This document shows positions 13,901-27,376 of a stretch of 64,000 nucleotides of DNA, piece after piece. A model generated the notes under the pieces. The model made no database searches. It worked only from the letters and a program-made list of their open reading frames with translations, and was not told where the DNA came from. The first letter of the stretch is position 1. Every line of letters starts with the position of its first letter. The DNA comes from Hetaerina americana. Its lineage: Eukaryota; Arthropoda; Insecta; Odonata; Calopterygidae. Location: positions 4,386,953-4,450,952 of the forward strand of contig JAKTNV010000041.1 in NCBI GenBank assembly GCA_022747635.1, written 5' to 3'. The translations under genes and the position numbers were made by a program.

Positions 13901-16900
13901 CATTAGATCATGCATTATTCTCCGACTTTGACGATGGAAGGCTTTATTTCCCCCACTATACACCCGAAATGCTGATGACACAAGTGAAAAGTTTAAAATC
14001 AAATTCAACAGGCGTCGATGGAATCAGTGCAAGAATGCTAAATGTTATTCTCCCAGCAGTAATGCCTATGATACTAGACATCTATAACTGTTCACTCAAT
14101 TACTCTACATTTCCTACCTTGTGGAAATCTGCCCTAGTTCAACCGATAATGAAAATAACAACTCCGGAAGAAATGTCTGACTTCCGACCTATTGCACTTC
14201 TTTGTTCTATTTCCAAACCTCTCGAGCGAATCGTTCATACGGTTACAGTGGAGCATCTTACGCGGCATAATTTCTTCGATGAGTATCAGTTGGGCTTTCG
14301 TAAGCTCTATAGCACTTAGTTGGCTTTGATAAAGGTAACTGATGATATACGCAGATCCATAGACGCAAAAAAAGTAACAGTTTTAGTCCAATTCGATTTT
14401 AGCAAGGCTTTTGATTCAGTAGACCACGGCATACTACTGGAACGTATGAGCAAACTCAAGTTCTCTTACTCTGTCCTTCACTGGTTTCGCTCCTATCTGT
14501 CTAATCGTCAGCAAGCTGTTAAAGATGAAGATGGGAATGTATCTGTTTTCCAACCCGTCCTATGGGGTTCCACAGGGGTCAATTCTCGGACCTTAATTAT
14601 TTACTATTTTTATAAAAGAACTAGCTACCATAATAACTCATTGTAAACATCACTTTTATGCTGACGATCTACAGATATATCTTGAGTCCTACCCCTCTGA
14701 ATTCAACCATGCCATTGACTTGGTCAACAAGGATATCCAACTCATCTGTGAATGGCTGACTGAAAATCGGCTAAATCTGAATCCCAAAAAGACCAAGTCG
14801 ATAATCTTTGGAAGCACCGCCAATGTACATATGCTGCTCGCAAGTGATCTCCCTAAAATTAGTGTTTTAAATATTCAAATTGACTACTCAAATACAGTGA
14901 AAAGCCTAGGAGTTTATCTAAGCAGAACCTTAACCTGGCGCGAGCAAGTAAATGCCATTTCTAATAAAGTTCACAAAACTCTTTACACAATGAAGTATTT
15001 CAGACACCTAATCCCTATAACATTACGCCAGAAGCTTGTTCAAACGTTAGTATTACCACATCTCGACTATTGCTCAGTTGTCTACGCTGATGCGAACAAG
15101 GAGCTAAGTACAAAATTACTAAGGCTTCAAAATTCTTGTCTACGATTCATCTTTAATATGCGTTTTAATGAACGTGTAACTCCTTACTATAAAATATTGA
15201 ATTGGCTAAAACTCTAACAGAGGAGAATGCTTCAAAAGGCCTCACAATTATTTAAAGTTCTGAATTCTAAAACCCCTTCACATTTATATAAAAATTTTAT
15301 ATTCAATTCACTTACGACAAAGAGATCAACCCGCATTACAAAAACATTCTATCTTCCCAAATACCGCACGGCTATATATGAAAAGTCATTGAGTATTTCA
15401 CCCTGTGGAACTATGGAACTGTTTGCCAAATAAAGTAAAATTATCCAGAAACACATCCCAATTCAACAGGAACATGTTTGAATATCCGTCCACCACACTA
15501 CCAAAATGACCTTATTACTGTTCTATCAGGCTAAATATTTAACTATTGTTCTTTGCATTTGTATGAATGTATTGTATTATATGTTTCGTTCAACTGATGT
15601 TAAATTATGTTTTGTGACATGTTTAATTACCTTATTCCATGCATTATGTATACCTGTTTCACTCCATAGGTTTCAAAACCTCATGTAACATGTATTCTGC
15701 TCCAAGGGACTTTGCTCCCAGAGCAATAAAAATTGTTTATTATTATTATTATATACCTGTCATGTATTCTCAAAACTGTACACAGGGTCTGCTGGACAAA
15801 TAAATATATTATTATGATTATCATCCGTCTCAATTAGATTGGGTGCCCATTTGAAAATCACCATTAATTACAAATTCAAACCAGTTAACATAGCCTAATT
15901 CTTTTTACTTTCACAATAATAATAAAATTATCGCAGTGAAGACAAAAAATAACCAGCATATATGTGAGCACACCATTCCAGTCTGAATTAATGCACAGAG
16001 TACAATGGATAATCAAAGCAGGGAGCAAATAAAAAAAACAAACATTTTAAATCACCTGATTTGTGTGAGTAAATTGAGTCCAATCTTGCACTTTGAGGGC
16101 CATGCTTCACATTGCTAGAACTGCTGGCCGTGAATACCTCATCAGGTAGTGGTTCTGCGCCATTTATAAGCGGCACAAAACTGAAAAATTAAGTAGAACA
16201 AATGCTGAGGAGGGTCAAGATCAACTGTCTGTTATTTAACATTTTAGGGGACCATACAATTGCAAAAAGGAATGTGAAATATAATTTTAACTATCTACAG
16301 CCTATTTGCACTATGAGGCCTTAAGCACATTAAACAAAATCTTAATCTACACCCTATCCAGTCATTGATTTACTCCCATGGAACAAGATCATAACAGAGC
16401 AGGCTGTCAAAGACCTATTATCAATCTGATAAATTGGCAATAAAATCCTTAAACACGATTCCAAGCAGTGCCTGCTCAGTGGACAACATACTGTGGTTCA
16501 AAAATGTAATTGAGAAATGGTCATTTGCCAGCTCACTCTACTCTATCAATGAATATTTCCAGCTGGACTGTGGAATAAGTGTATTTTAAATGCACCCTTG
16601 CTCATTTCCTATGCGCTCATCATTCTACTGAACTCTTCTGACAATATCCACATTGATGCCTCCATGGCATTGATGAATATCTTCCTTAAAATGTAGTAAA
16701 AGTTCCTTACTATACCCCTCATTGCTTGCTTCCAGCTGAACTCCCTAATTATGAACAGAGACAACATACCTGAGGTGACACTCTGGAGGAGGAGATGTGG
16801 TTGTTTGCACAATTGTAATTGTAGTTTTTTCAGTGGTTGCACCTGCCAAGAAAAACATTTATCAATTATTAACACAGCTATGAGATAGTACACATTTTTT

Positions 16901-19900
16901 TCACATACAGAGTCTTTGAGCTATATATCTGGTATTAAAAAGTTCTGCTTAGTAAAGAACTTAGGCCAACAAGGTTAGACATATAAAAGGTACATGACTT
17001 AGATGAAGATAGCTTAGGTCCAGGCATACTTGACGACGAGATAGAAAGGGCAATAAGGGAGATGAAACCAAATAAGGCTTTAGGGGTAGACAACTTCCTT
17101 CAGAACTGCTGAAATGTTTAAGAAATGGGGTAGGAAGACTACAGGTATATGGACATATTCGAAGTATCTATGAGGAAGGAATCTGGCCGGAAGACTTTGT
17201 GAGATCAGTTTTAGTTCCTATTCCGAAAAAGGTAAAGGCTACATCATGTGAGGACTACAGGATAATAAGTTTGATATTTGGCGCAGCTAAAGTTGTTCTC
17301 TGGATCATAAACAAAAGGATTGAGAGTAGGGCAAATAATTACTTATGGGATGATCAGTTTGGGTTTAGGAAGGGGAGAGGTACACATGATGCCATTGCAG
17401 TAATGAGATCAACCCTGCCTTACACCACCTCTTCCTAACTGTGCCCATCCAGACTCCCCGTTCCTCACCCGCACCTGAGCAGTCTGAGACATGTACAGGT
17501 TGCCGATTAGCCTCCTTTCCCTCCAATCTATTCCTATTTTCTGCAATATACTCATTAGTTTTTCCCAATTCACTCTATCAAACGCTTTTTCGAAATCTAC
17601 GAAACAGGCAAATACCTCCTGGTTGTGTTCTATATTCCTCTCGATTAATAATCTCATTACTGCAATGGCCTCACGCGTACCTCTCCACTTCCTAAACCCA
17701 AACTCATCATCCCCTTAGTAATCATTTACCCTAATCTCAATCCTTTTGCTTATGATCCTGAGAACCACTTCAGCTGCGAGGGATATCAAACTTATTGTCC
17801 TGTAGTCCTCATATATATACAATATGCAAACACACACACAAACTTGTACTCACCACATGTGCAAAAGTACCGAATTTTGTAGTCTTTACAATGCCGCCCT
17901 TTCCCTTGATCATCATTTTTGCAAATTAAACCATCAAAGAGAGAGCAGGTCACACCAACATCCCATGTTTCTGAGTAGAGAAGATCTGTTTTGGTATCCC
18001 TGCATTCAATATGAGTTACTTCTCCCTGAAAAAGAATTGACCAAGACAATGAACCAATAACATGACATAATAGAAGTTCATTTCAGAGGAAGATTTTGTG
18101 ATTGAAACATTATTTTTATGCCAGGCAATTAATTTCATTTATTACATTGTTCTGTCAGTCAGGCATGTGACATAGAACATTGTCATAAAGCCATAGATAA
18201 ATTTGAATTGGAACAATATACGAAAATACACACTCTAATGAAACATAGCAGGCGCAATCAGATGAAATTAAGAAGAACACACTTAAAAACTACATACACA
18301 CCCTTACATGTAATACAGCTCTCAATCACAAATCATTACTCATAAGTTAACGTAAACTGTTTCAAGTATAGCACTGAAGGCTTAAAAATAACTTGCCCGT
18401 CAGATTGTCAGAGACCACAATTATTGTAATGCTAACCTCTTTGCAGAATCCCACACTGTGCAACTGATCCAGTGACTTGTGCTCATGGTCCCCTGGATGA
18501 TCCTTGGGATTCCTGTGGTCATTGATCCATGGAGTCCAGCCATCGCATAGTACAGGAGTCGTAGTTGGTCCTGGCTTACTGGGTGTTATTTCTAAAAGTA
18601 GAATTATAAAAAATGAGTCTCCTGGCTGAACTATCTTCTGGTCTATCATAGATTTGAGTGCTTTCATTAAGATTTTTGTAAAAGCTTTCGCACACCATCA
18701 TGGCTCAGCAAATTAACTGATGATATTCACACTACCATTGATATAAGAATGGTCACAGTTGTTGCATTAATTCATTTCCCTAGACCTTTCGATAAATTAG
18801 CCACTCAAACTAACTTTTCCCAATGGAAACAAAAGTTAATTTCCATTTTTCCATGCTGAATTGGTTCCACTCCTATTTGAACTATCACCCTCAAGCAGTG
18901 AAAGAATTTAATGAGCATGCTACTAGGTGGGGCTCTGTTTTCATTCAAGTTCCTCAAGGCTCCATCCTCGGCCAATTATTAGCCTCAATGTTTGTTCTTG
19001 ACCTTTAAATGTTATATGAGTTGACAACACTTGCTTCGTGCAGACTGTCTTCAAAATATATTGTCACTCCTATCCTAATCAGCTTAGTAATATGATATCT
19101 AACAAATAAAACCCATGTGAATTTTTTCTTCAGATCAATAGCAAAACTCAAACTATCCAACTCCGGAGCTAAAAGTAATACTAGATAGACTGGTCAGTCA
19201 GACTAACCATGCATGTAACTTTGATTTACAAATACTTCATGAGCTAAATCAAGGAAATAATTTAGATGCACTGGAACAATTTGAAACTGCCCAACGGGTC
19301 AAGAAGAGCACTCCCCTCCTTAATGACATACAGTTTACCTCCCCTATCCTTTCCAGCAACTTCCCTTTGGGCATAATGTGACCGTGAAACACTCAGATGT
19401 CCCTCATACCCTTTGTTTCTCCACACGGTATGTGCTAAGTGTAGTGACCCTTTTCCCTCTTCCCATCACTCCTTAGGATCTAAATCCCCTGAGCTCGGTG
19501 AACACTATCTACCCTGCTCTTCAGTTGCCCTTTCCTGCTAGAGATATGTATTAATGTAAATGTAGTAGTATCAATGGAAATGTTCTTCAATAAAATTACA
19601 TTTCAAGATAACATTACACAAAATAAATAAATTGTACCCAAAAGTGTGATACAATGGAGTCAATGTAATATTATTGATTATTAAATGACATACCAACAGT
19701 TGTTGATGTTGTAAATGATTCTGTTGAGCTTTCGCATGAGCAGAATAATCTTATCTGTAATAAAAGTAATAAATTCATTAAAAAGTTAAAATGCACAAAA
19801 AATTATTGCAAAGACTTAGCAGATCCCATAGCATCCCCAATAATTGAAAATGTTCCACACATGGGGGCAATGTGAGGGCATTCAACAAAACATCATCAAA

Positions 19901-20255
19901 ATTACATATCACTGTTCAGGAGAAATTGTCTTGAAGTTTATCAATAAGGGTATGATTAAGAGAAGAATTATTCCACAGAACCTTGGGTCTAAGTCCACCT
20001 ATTAATCTACATCATTGACTAATATCCTTGACTTGACTATGCATTACTGAAGGATTAAAAATGAACTGACATTAGCTTCAACATTTAAAATGAAATGAAT
20101 CATAAAAGGAAATGGTTAAATAAAAGAAATATAAATAGGAAATAGTTAAAATTAATTAATATTATCCATGAAAATTTGTTAAATAAATAAATATATATAG
20201 AAAAGTATAGTTAAATATATGTGTGTGTGTGTATATATATAGAAAAAATAAATAA

Positions 20256-20330
<75 letters not shown>

Positions 20331-23300
20331 ACACAACTCAAATCAAACCTTTTTTCCCTCTTTAAAATAATCTCTTTGGCTTCTGCTCACCTAATTCCAC
20401 AACTCAACGCCATAATTTCGTCTGCCCTACGTTCCCTCCAACAAAAACGTCAAACTCTCCTTAAAAAGCTGTCCAACTTGTATATTTCCTACTTCCGAGT
20501 TGGTCTCAAAATTCCACACTCTCACCCTTTCCCGCCACCTCCTCCTCAACCACCCCCACTCTTTCAATATAAGCCTGACCTCCGCAGCATTTACAACCTT
20601 CCCCCTCCTCCCAAAGGCCCTCCGGTTTTTCCAAAACGCCAGCCACCACCGAACAATCCCAACACCCCCCCTCCCTCCGACAATGCCCATGATATTGTAA
20701 ACCTTTCAAACACCAGCCTTTCAGACAATGAAATATCCGTTCTTAGCAAAGGCCTATCCTTCTCCCCTACACCAAAAATAAACCACATAAACATACTCAC
20801 TGATACCCTCAATTTCTGCCGAAACCTTCGATGGCGCGCCTTCTGGAAATCACAAAGTAAACCTTTCAGTAACCTAAAAACCAATCCCGCACTTGACAAA
20901 TTCCGCCCGGCTTCAACTCATGAGCCAAAACCCCTTCCTAGTAACCATCCTGTCAAAATTTTTATTCGTCTTCTCATCGAAAAAGTTTCCAATCAATCCT
21001 TCAGAAAACATCTCAGACCGAAAAATAACCTCTCCATGAACGAACGTCATGCCCTAAAAACCCTACAGTCCAATCCTAACATCGTTGTTACCTCCGCCGA
21101 TAAAGGCTCCTCTGTTGTAATTCTAAACACCAATGATTATATTTCCAAAGCCCTCGCTCACCTGAACGATACATCCACCTATACCACTCTAACCAAAAAC
21201 CCAACACAAACTTTCCAAACCGAAATTCGGTCTTTTCTCCTCCACTCCGGACCAGAAGAAGGCCTCACCTCCCAAGACATATCCCTACTTTCACCCCCAA
21301 ACCCCAGAACACCCCAGTTTTATCTCCTCCCAAAAATACACAAACCCAACATCCCCTGTCGTCCTATAGTTTCCAGTTCCAATTCTCCCACCGAAAGAAT
21401 CTCCGCATTCCTTGACCACCACCTACAACCACTTGTACTCTCCTTGCCCTCCTTCACGAAAGACACGTACCACTTCCTCGACCGTCTAAATTCCGTCTCT
21501 ATTCCCTCCACACCCAACCTACTTATGGCCACCATCGACGTTACCTCACTTTACACTTCTATTCCCCATGCAGAAGGTTTATCCTCCCTCCGGCATTATC
21601 TTTCTCTGCGCCCCCTACCCCAGCGCCCCTCAACGGAATTTCTCCTCAATCTTGCCACTTTCGTCCTAACAAAAAATGCATTCACTTTCCAAAATTGTTT
21701 TTACCTACAGACAAAAGGCACAGCGATGGGAACGAGGATGGCACCATCATACGCCAATCTCTTCATGGGCCATCTCGAAGAGACCTTCCTGTCACAGCAA
21801 CCCCTTCAACCTCTTTTCTGGGTCCGCTACATAGACGATATTTTTATTCTCTGGACACATGGCTCTGACTCTCTCAACAACTTCTTATCCGCCTTAAATT
21901 CATCTTTCACGGTTAAATTCACCTCTTCCATTTCAGACTCCACCATCACCTTTCTTGACATAGACATCTCACTTCAAAACAACAAATTCACTACTTCAGT
22001 ACACATCAAAGCCACTAACCATCAGCAATACCTACACCACACAAGCTGTCATCCTCAACACACGAAACGCTCGATTCCTAACTCTCTCTCTATCCGCGGA
22101 CACCGAATTTGCAACACCACAGCCACTCTCAACAAATACCTTGCCAATCTACACCTTGCACTCCTCAAACGCTGTTACCCAGAAAAGTTGCTACGAAATA
22201 AAATCCACCGTTCCACCCGACCACACACACCACACAATAACAAGCCCACATCTGACGCAGGACTCAACCTTTGCACCACCTATTACCCCGGATCACACAG
22301 ACTGAAAACCCTCCTTAAAGAACTGTTTCCAATTTTACATGACAATGACGCGACCTCATCCTTACTACCCCAATGCCCATCTATCGCATACAGACGACCC
22401 GCCAATCTCAAAAACCTTCTGAGATCCACCAACCCTTTGGCGCCCCCCCGTGACAAATTTCCCAATATTTCCCAAACTTGCAACCGCCCCCGATGTAAAA
22501 CCTGTCCTCTTATTATGCCTACTCCCCTCTCCATACATCCCCTCATAGCCTCCCCACCTCGTTCCCACGCTAATTGCCTCTCAAAAAATATTATTTATCT
22601 TTTATCATGCAAACATTGCACTTCCTTCTACATAGGTGAATGCATTACCCCCTTATCCATCCGAATGAATAATCACCGGTACTCCTGTAATTCTGCCTCA
22701 CTCTCTTCTCTTCCTATCCCTTCACACGCCAATTCCCACAACCTTTCATTCGACCAGTGTTTTTCCCTCAGCATCCTAGAATCCCTACCTGATTCAGCTA
22801 CCAACATAGAGGTGAGAACTCGTGAATCCGCCTACATACTATCCTTCCGTTCCTTCAAAATTCCCACCCTTAACCGCCATATTTAATTTCCCTCCCAGCA
22901 TTCCCTCCACACCTCCCCTCCACGCCCATAACTCTTTCCCCTCTCCTGATCCATAGCATATTTTCAGTCTCTCTTGAAGAAGGCCCCTGAGAGGGCCGAA
23001 AGCTCGAACAATTTACCGTGTAAGTGTTCTTTTATATGTGTCTATTCTTTTCTATTTGTGTTATGTTGTGTCAGCCCATTATATATATATATATGATGAG
23101 AGACTGAAAATATGCTATGGCTGAGGAGAGGGGAAAGAGCTATGGGCGTGGAGGGGAGGTGTGGAGGGAATGCTGGGAGGGAAATTAAATATGGCGGTTA
23201 AGGGTGGGAATTTTGAAGGAACGGAAGGATAGTATGTAGGCGGATTCACGAGTTCTCACCTCTATGTTGGTGGCTGAATCAGGTAGGGATTCTAGGATGC

Positions 23301-26300
23301 TGAGGAAAAAACACTGGTCGAATGAAAGGTTGTGGGAATTGGCGTGTGAAGGGATAGGAAGAGAAGAGAGTGAGGCAGAATTACAGGAGTACCGGTGATT
23401 ATTCATTCGGATGGATAAGGGGGTAATGCATTCACCTATGTAAAAGGAAGTGCAATGTTTGCATGATAAAAGATAAATAATATTTTTTGAGAGGCAATTA
23501 GCGTGGGAACGAGGTGAGGGGGCTATGAGGGGATGTAGGGAGAGGGGAGTAGGCATAATAAGAGGACAGGTTTTACATCGGGGGCGGTTGCAAGTTTGGG
23601 AAATATTGGGAAATTTGTCACGGGGGGGCGCCAAAGGGTTGGTGGATCTCAGAAGGTTTTTGAGATTGGCGGGTCGTCTGTATGCGATAGATGGGCATTG
23701 GGGTAGTAAGGATGAGGTCGCGTCATTGTCATGTAAAATTGGAAACAGTTCTTTAAGGAGGGTTTTCAGTCTGTGTGATCCGGGGTAATAGGTGGTGCAA
23801 AGGTTGAGTCCTGTGTCAGATGTGGGCTTGTTATTTTTTATTGCTTTGAAAGAGCAGTGTTGTTCTGTGAAATTCTACATGAAACTCTGCAAATCCTCCA
23901 CAGAAACTTTTGAGTTGAATACACCAAGGCTTATGGTGAGGATGCTATGAAATGTACCACGTGTTATGCATGGTTTACCCAGCTCAAAAAGGGGTGGCAA
24001 TCGGTAGAAGACAAAGAGCGTCCTGAAAAACCATCTCTGTTGGCTGATAACCCCCACATCAAGAAAGTGAACGACTCCATTTGAGCAAATCAACATTTGA
24101 CTATCAGGAGACTTGCAGAGAAGTGTGACCTCTTGATTGGTTTGTGCAATGACATCCTGACTGAAACATTGAGGATGCATCGAGTTGCTGCCAAAGTCAT
24201 GCCTAACCTCATGACAGCAGACCAGAGGCAACATTTGGGTTAAAGTCTATCAGGAACTGTATGGTCGAGCTGAAGAGGATGGAACCTCCTTGTCCAGGAT
24301 CGCAACAGGTGAATGGTCATGGGCTTATGGATATGACATCGAAACAAAAGGGTAATCTTCACCCCCATGGATTGTTGATGCATCACCCCAGCCCCAAAAT
24401 AGCTCGACAAGTACGCACAAATGTCAAGGTGACGTTGACTGTTTTTTTCATGCAGGTAAGTTTTCTGGTTCTCTATTGAGTTGTCATGTACAAATAAAGT
24501 TTTACAATTGTGCTCATGACTCGCAGAAATCAAAGGCAGCATAGGGAAATGGTCATAAATGTGGGAATATATTAAACTGGTTTTCACATTGTCTAGGTCA
24601 ATATTTATAATTATGTTGACCAGAAGGCTTTTAGATGTGGCTGACATGCTGGTGGGTTTAAAGTTAGTCAATTTTAAATTAAAAGACAGAAGAATACTTT
24701 GAAACTTGTCTTTTTCTTTAGTATCATCAAGTAACTTATAATTAAAATGCCTGGTTAAAATAATGATGTTGGTTTGATGAGAACTATGAATTAATTGAAA
24801 GTTCATGTCCCCATGAGGAGACTAAAGTCACCGGAAGATGATCTATATTCTGAGATAATTATGTCAGAGTTTCCATTCTTATTATTTTTTGTGACACAGG
24901 ACTCAAAGACCATTTCCTCAAATAGTGAACTACACAAGCATGTATGTAGCATTGCATGTAGCTTGTATGTAACATCTACAGCATCTAGTCTTAAATTTTC
25001 ACGTCAGATGAGTAGATTGGAGAGAAATGCACAGGATGCATGGCAGTGATGAGGTCACTAATAATGAGGAACATGGAATGCAATCAGGAAGCATTTGCTT
25101 GTTATTTAGATTCCAAGAAGGCATTTGATAGAGTATAGAGGGTAGAATTAATGTACATATTGCAGAAAATAGGAGTTGACTGGAGGGTGGGGTAACTTAT
25201 CAGTAACCTTCACAAGTCTCAGACTGCTTAGGTGCCATTGGTGGATGGAGAGTACCCATGGGCAATGTTCAAAAGAGGGATCAGACAATGTGCCCACTAT
25301 CACTCATGCTTCTCAACATATATGTGGAAGAAATGGTAAAAGAAACATGGGAGGGACTGGAGATAGGAATGTAAGTCTGTAGGAAACTCATAAAACCAGT
25401 TAGGTTTATGGATGTTTATGCCCTAGTTTGCCAGTCAGCCTAAGGGTTGCCAGCATTTCTGAGTGCATTGGAAATGCAATGTGATAGGATTTCAAAAACT
25501 AGAGCAGGTGGAACAGTTTACCTATCTTAGATGTGTTCTGCACCAAGACAGTCAATGTAGTAGGGACATGAGATGAAGACTTTCATTAAGCAATGAAGCT
25601 TTCACAAGGAGTATGGAATTGATGACGGGGATGCTGGGTATGGATGTTAATAGACCCCTTGTGAAAACATTTATATGGAACATGGTTTTGTATGGCATGG
25701 AAACATCGCCATCAGGGTGATAGGCATAGATTGGAGTCTTTTGAAACGGGGATGTGGAGAAGGATGAAAAGTGGATTGGACAGAAAAGAAAACGAACGAG
25801 AAAGTGCTGATCAAGGCATGAGGGGTAAGACAGAGAGGAGTGTCCATTATCGCCTTTGCTTTTCAACATATATCTCGAGGAAATGTTGAAAGATACATGG
25901 GAGGAACTGGACATAGGAATACAAGTCAGTAGACAATTCATAAAATCAGTTTGGTTTGAGGATGATAAAGATTTAGTAATAATAGTAATCATCATAGACA
26001 CCAACCTTATAATCCTTGCATCCTCTCTTTCCATTATTGTAATTGTAGCATTTCAGTCCATCCTTCAGATTGCAAAAAACTTCATCTCCAGTATCACTGA
26101 ATGAAGTTTCATCTGAAAAAGGAATGACATTTTCTGCCATTTAATAGGCTAGGCTCAGTGGTGTACCAACTAGAGAGCAGATGGCAAAATGCGCTGAGCA
26201 GAGTGCCAGGGCCCACTCTTGTAATCTCTGCAAGATTCCCTGAATGGGGGGGATAGGGGCCATAGCCCAGGAACCCTCCTCCTACCAGCCCCTAGTTTTC

Positions 26301-27303
26301 AGACCTTTGGACAGGCACTGTCAAAACAGCCAACATTGGCTTTTAAGCATCTAACTGTCCACATATGCCATTGGGTAGACTGTTAAGCTAAGAAAATTGA
26401 TTTTATCTACTCACCATCTACAGTTGCACATTCAATGGATGAGGGATGATTGCAGAAATGATTCCGCTCCAGTATGGCATGGACTGATTCAAAATCTCCA
26501 TGTGACCCACGGGGGTTGCTGTCAGAATACCAATTAGTCCACTGATTGCATTCAGTAATCTGCAATGAATATTTTTCTTCATTGTTTGTACACATTTTTA
26601 ATGGTCTCCCATGACCATATGATGCCATTTACTTTATTTATCAATAATTAAATCTACTTAAGTATCAATTAAATATGAGAAACCATTTAAAGTTGAAAAT
26701 TTTAAGGAAAAGTCTGGTAAAATTTAATAACATCAGAAAACAGCACAAATGAAAGGAACCAAATTAAAGTGATTTTTTTTACTTCCCTAGAAAAATGACG
26801 GAAGTACGGGAGTTGCAATAACATAAATTTAGAGATTGAGGAATCGTAAAAAGCCTGTCCAAAAAAGATGAGACTTTTGAATAAATACTTGATTTTATTA
26901 GTCACACCTAAATCATACTTATGGCCTTTAAAATATAGCCCTTGGCTACCAATACAACACCCCCATTGTTTTTTCCAGCTTTCGCAATGCAGCCCGAAGG
27001 AATGCTTCCTTCGGGCTAGCCTTTAAGTCTGCAGTACAATTTTGTTGGATGTGTTCAATAGTTTCAAATCGGCATTCTCTCAAGGTGAATTTTGACTCAA
27101 AAAAGCAAAAAGTCCACTGGAGTAAGATCTGGAGAGTAGGGTGGCTGAGGAATCACTGGTGTGCTGCTTTTGGCCAAAAACTCAGTGACAATCAATGATA
27201 TGTGCGCTGATATGAGATATATATATATATATATATATATGCATATATATATATATGTATATATATATGCATATATATATATATATGTATATATGTATAT
27301 ATG

Positions 27304-27376
<73 letters not shown>

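Larger units (their letters stand above)
20332..23096 (+). mobile_element. Penelope-like retroelement (PLE), intact ORF
   Basis: The element runs from the AT array, through the 836-codon ORF, to a 3' region with a perfect GGCCC/GGGCC hairpin in a hammerhead-like setting, and a second short AT run at 23080-23093. It is followed directly by an inverted copy of its own 3' part (23097-23846). Base composition is C-rich on this strand and unlike the surrounding intron, consistent with recent insertion. Confidence 0.85.

Noticed and set aside
20427..20899. Minus-strand Gly/Arg-rich ORFs in the PLE
   Set aside because: Antisense shadows of the C-rich PLE coding strand.
20332..23846. The PLE plus inverted arm as a novel defence or retron-like system
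   Set aside because: All motifs are explained by a Penelope-like retroelement; there is no accessory gene or effector beside it.
25856..26104. 82-codon plus-strand ORF
   Set aside because: Its second half is antisense to the cryptic WxxW-3 exon and its first half is RTE debris.
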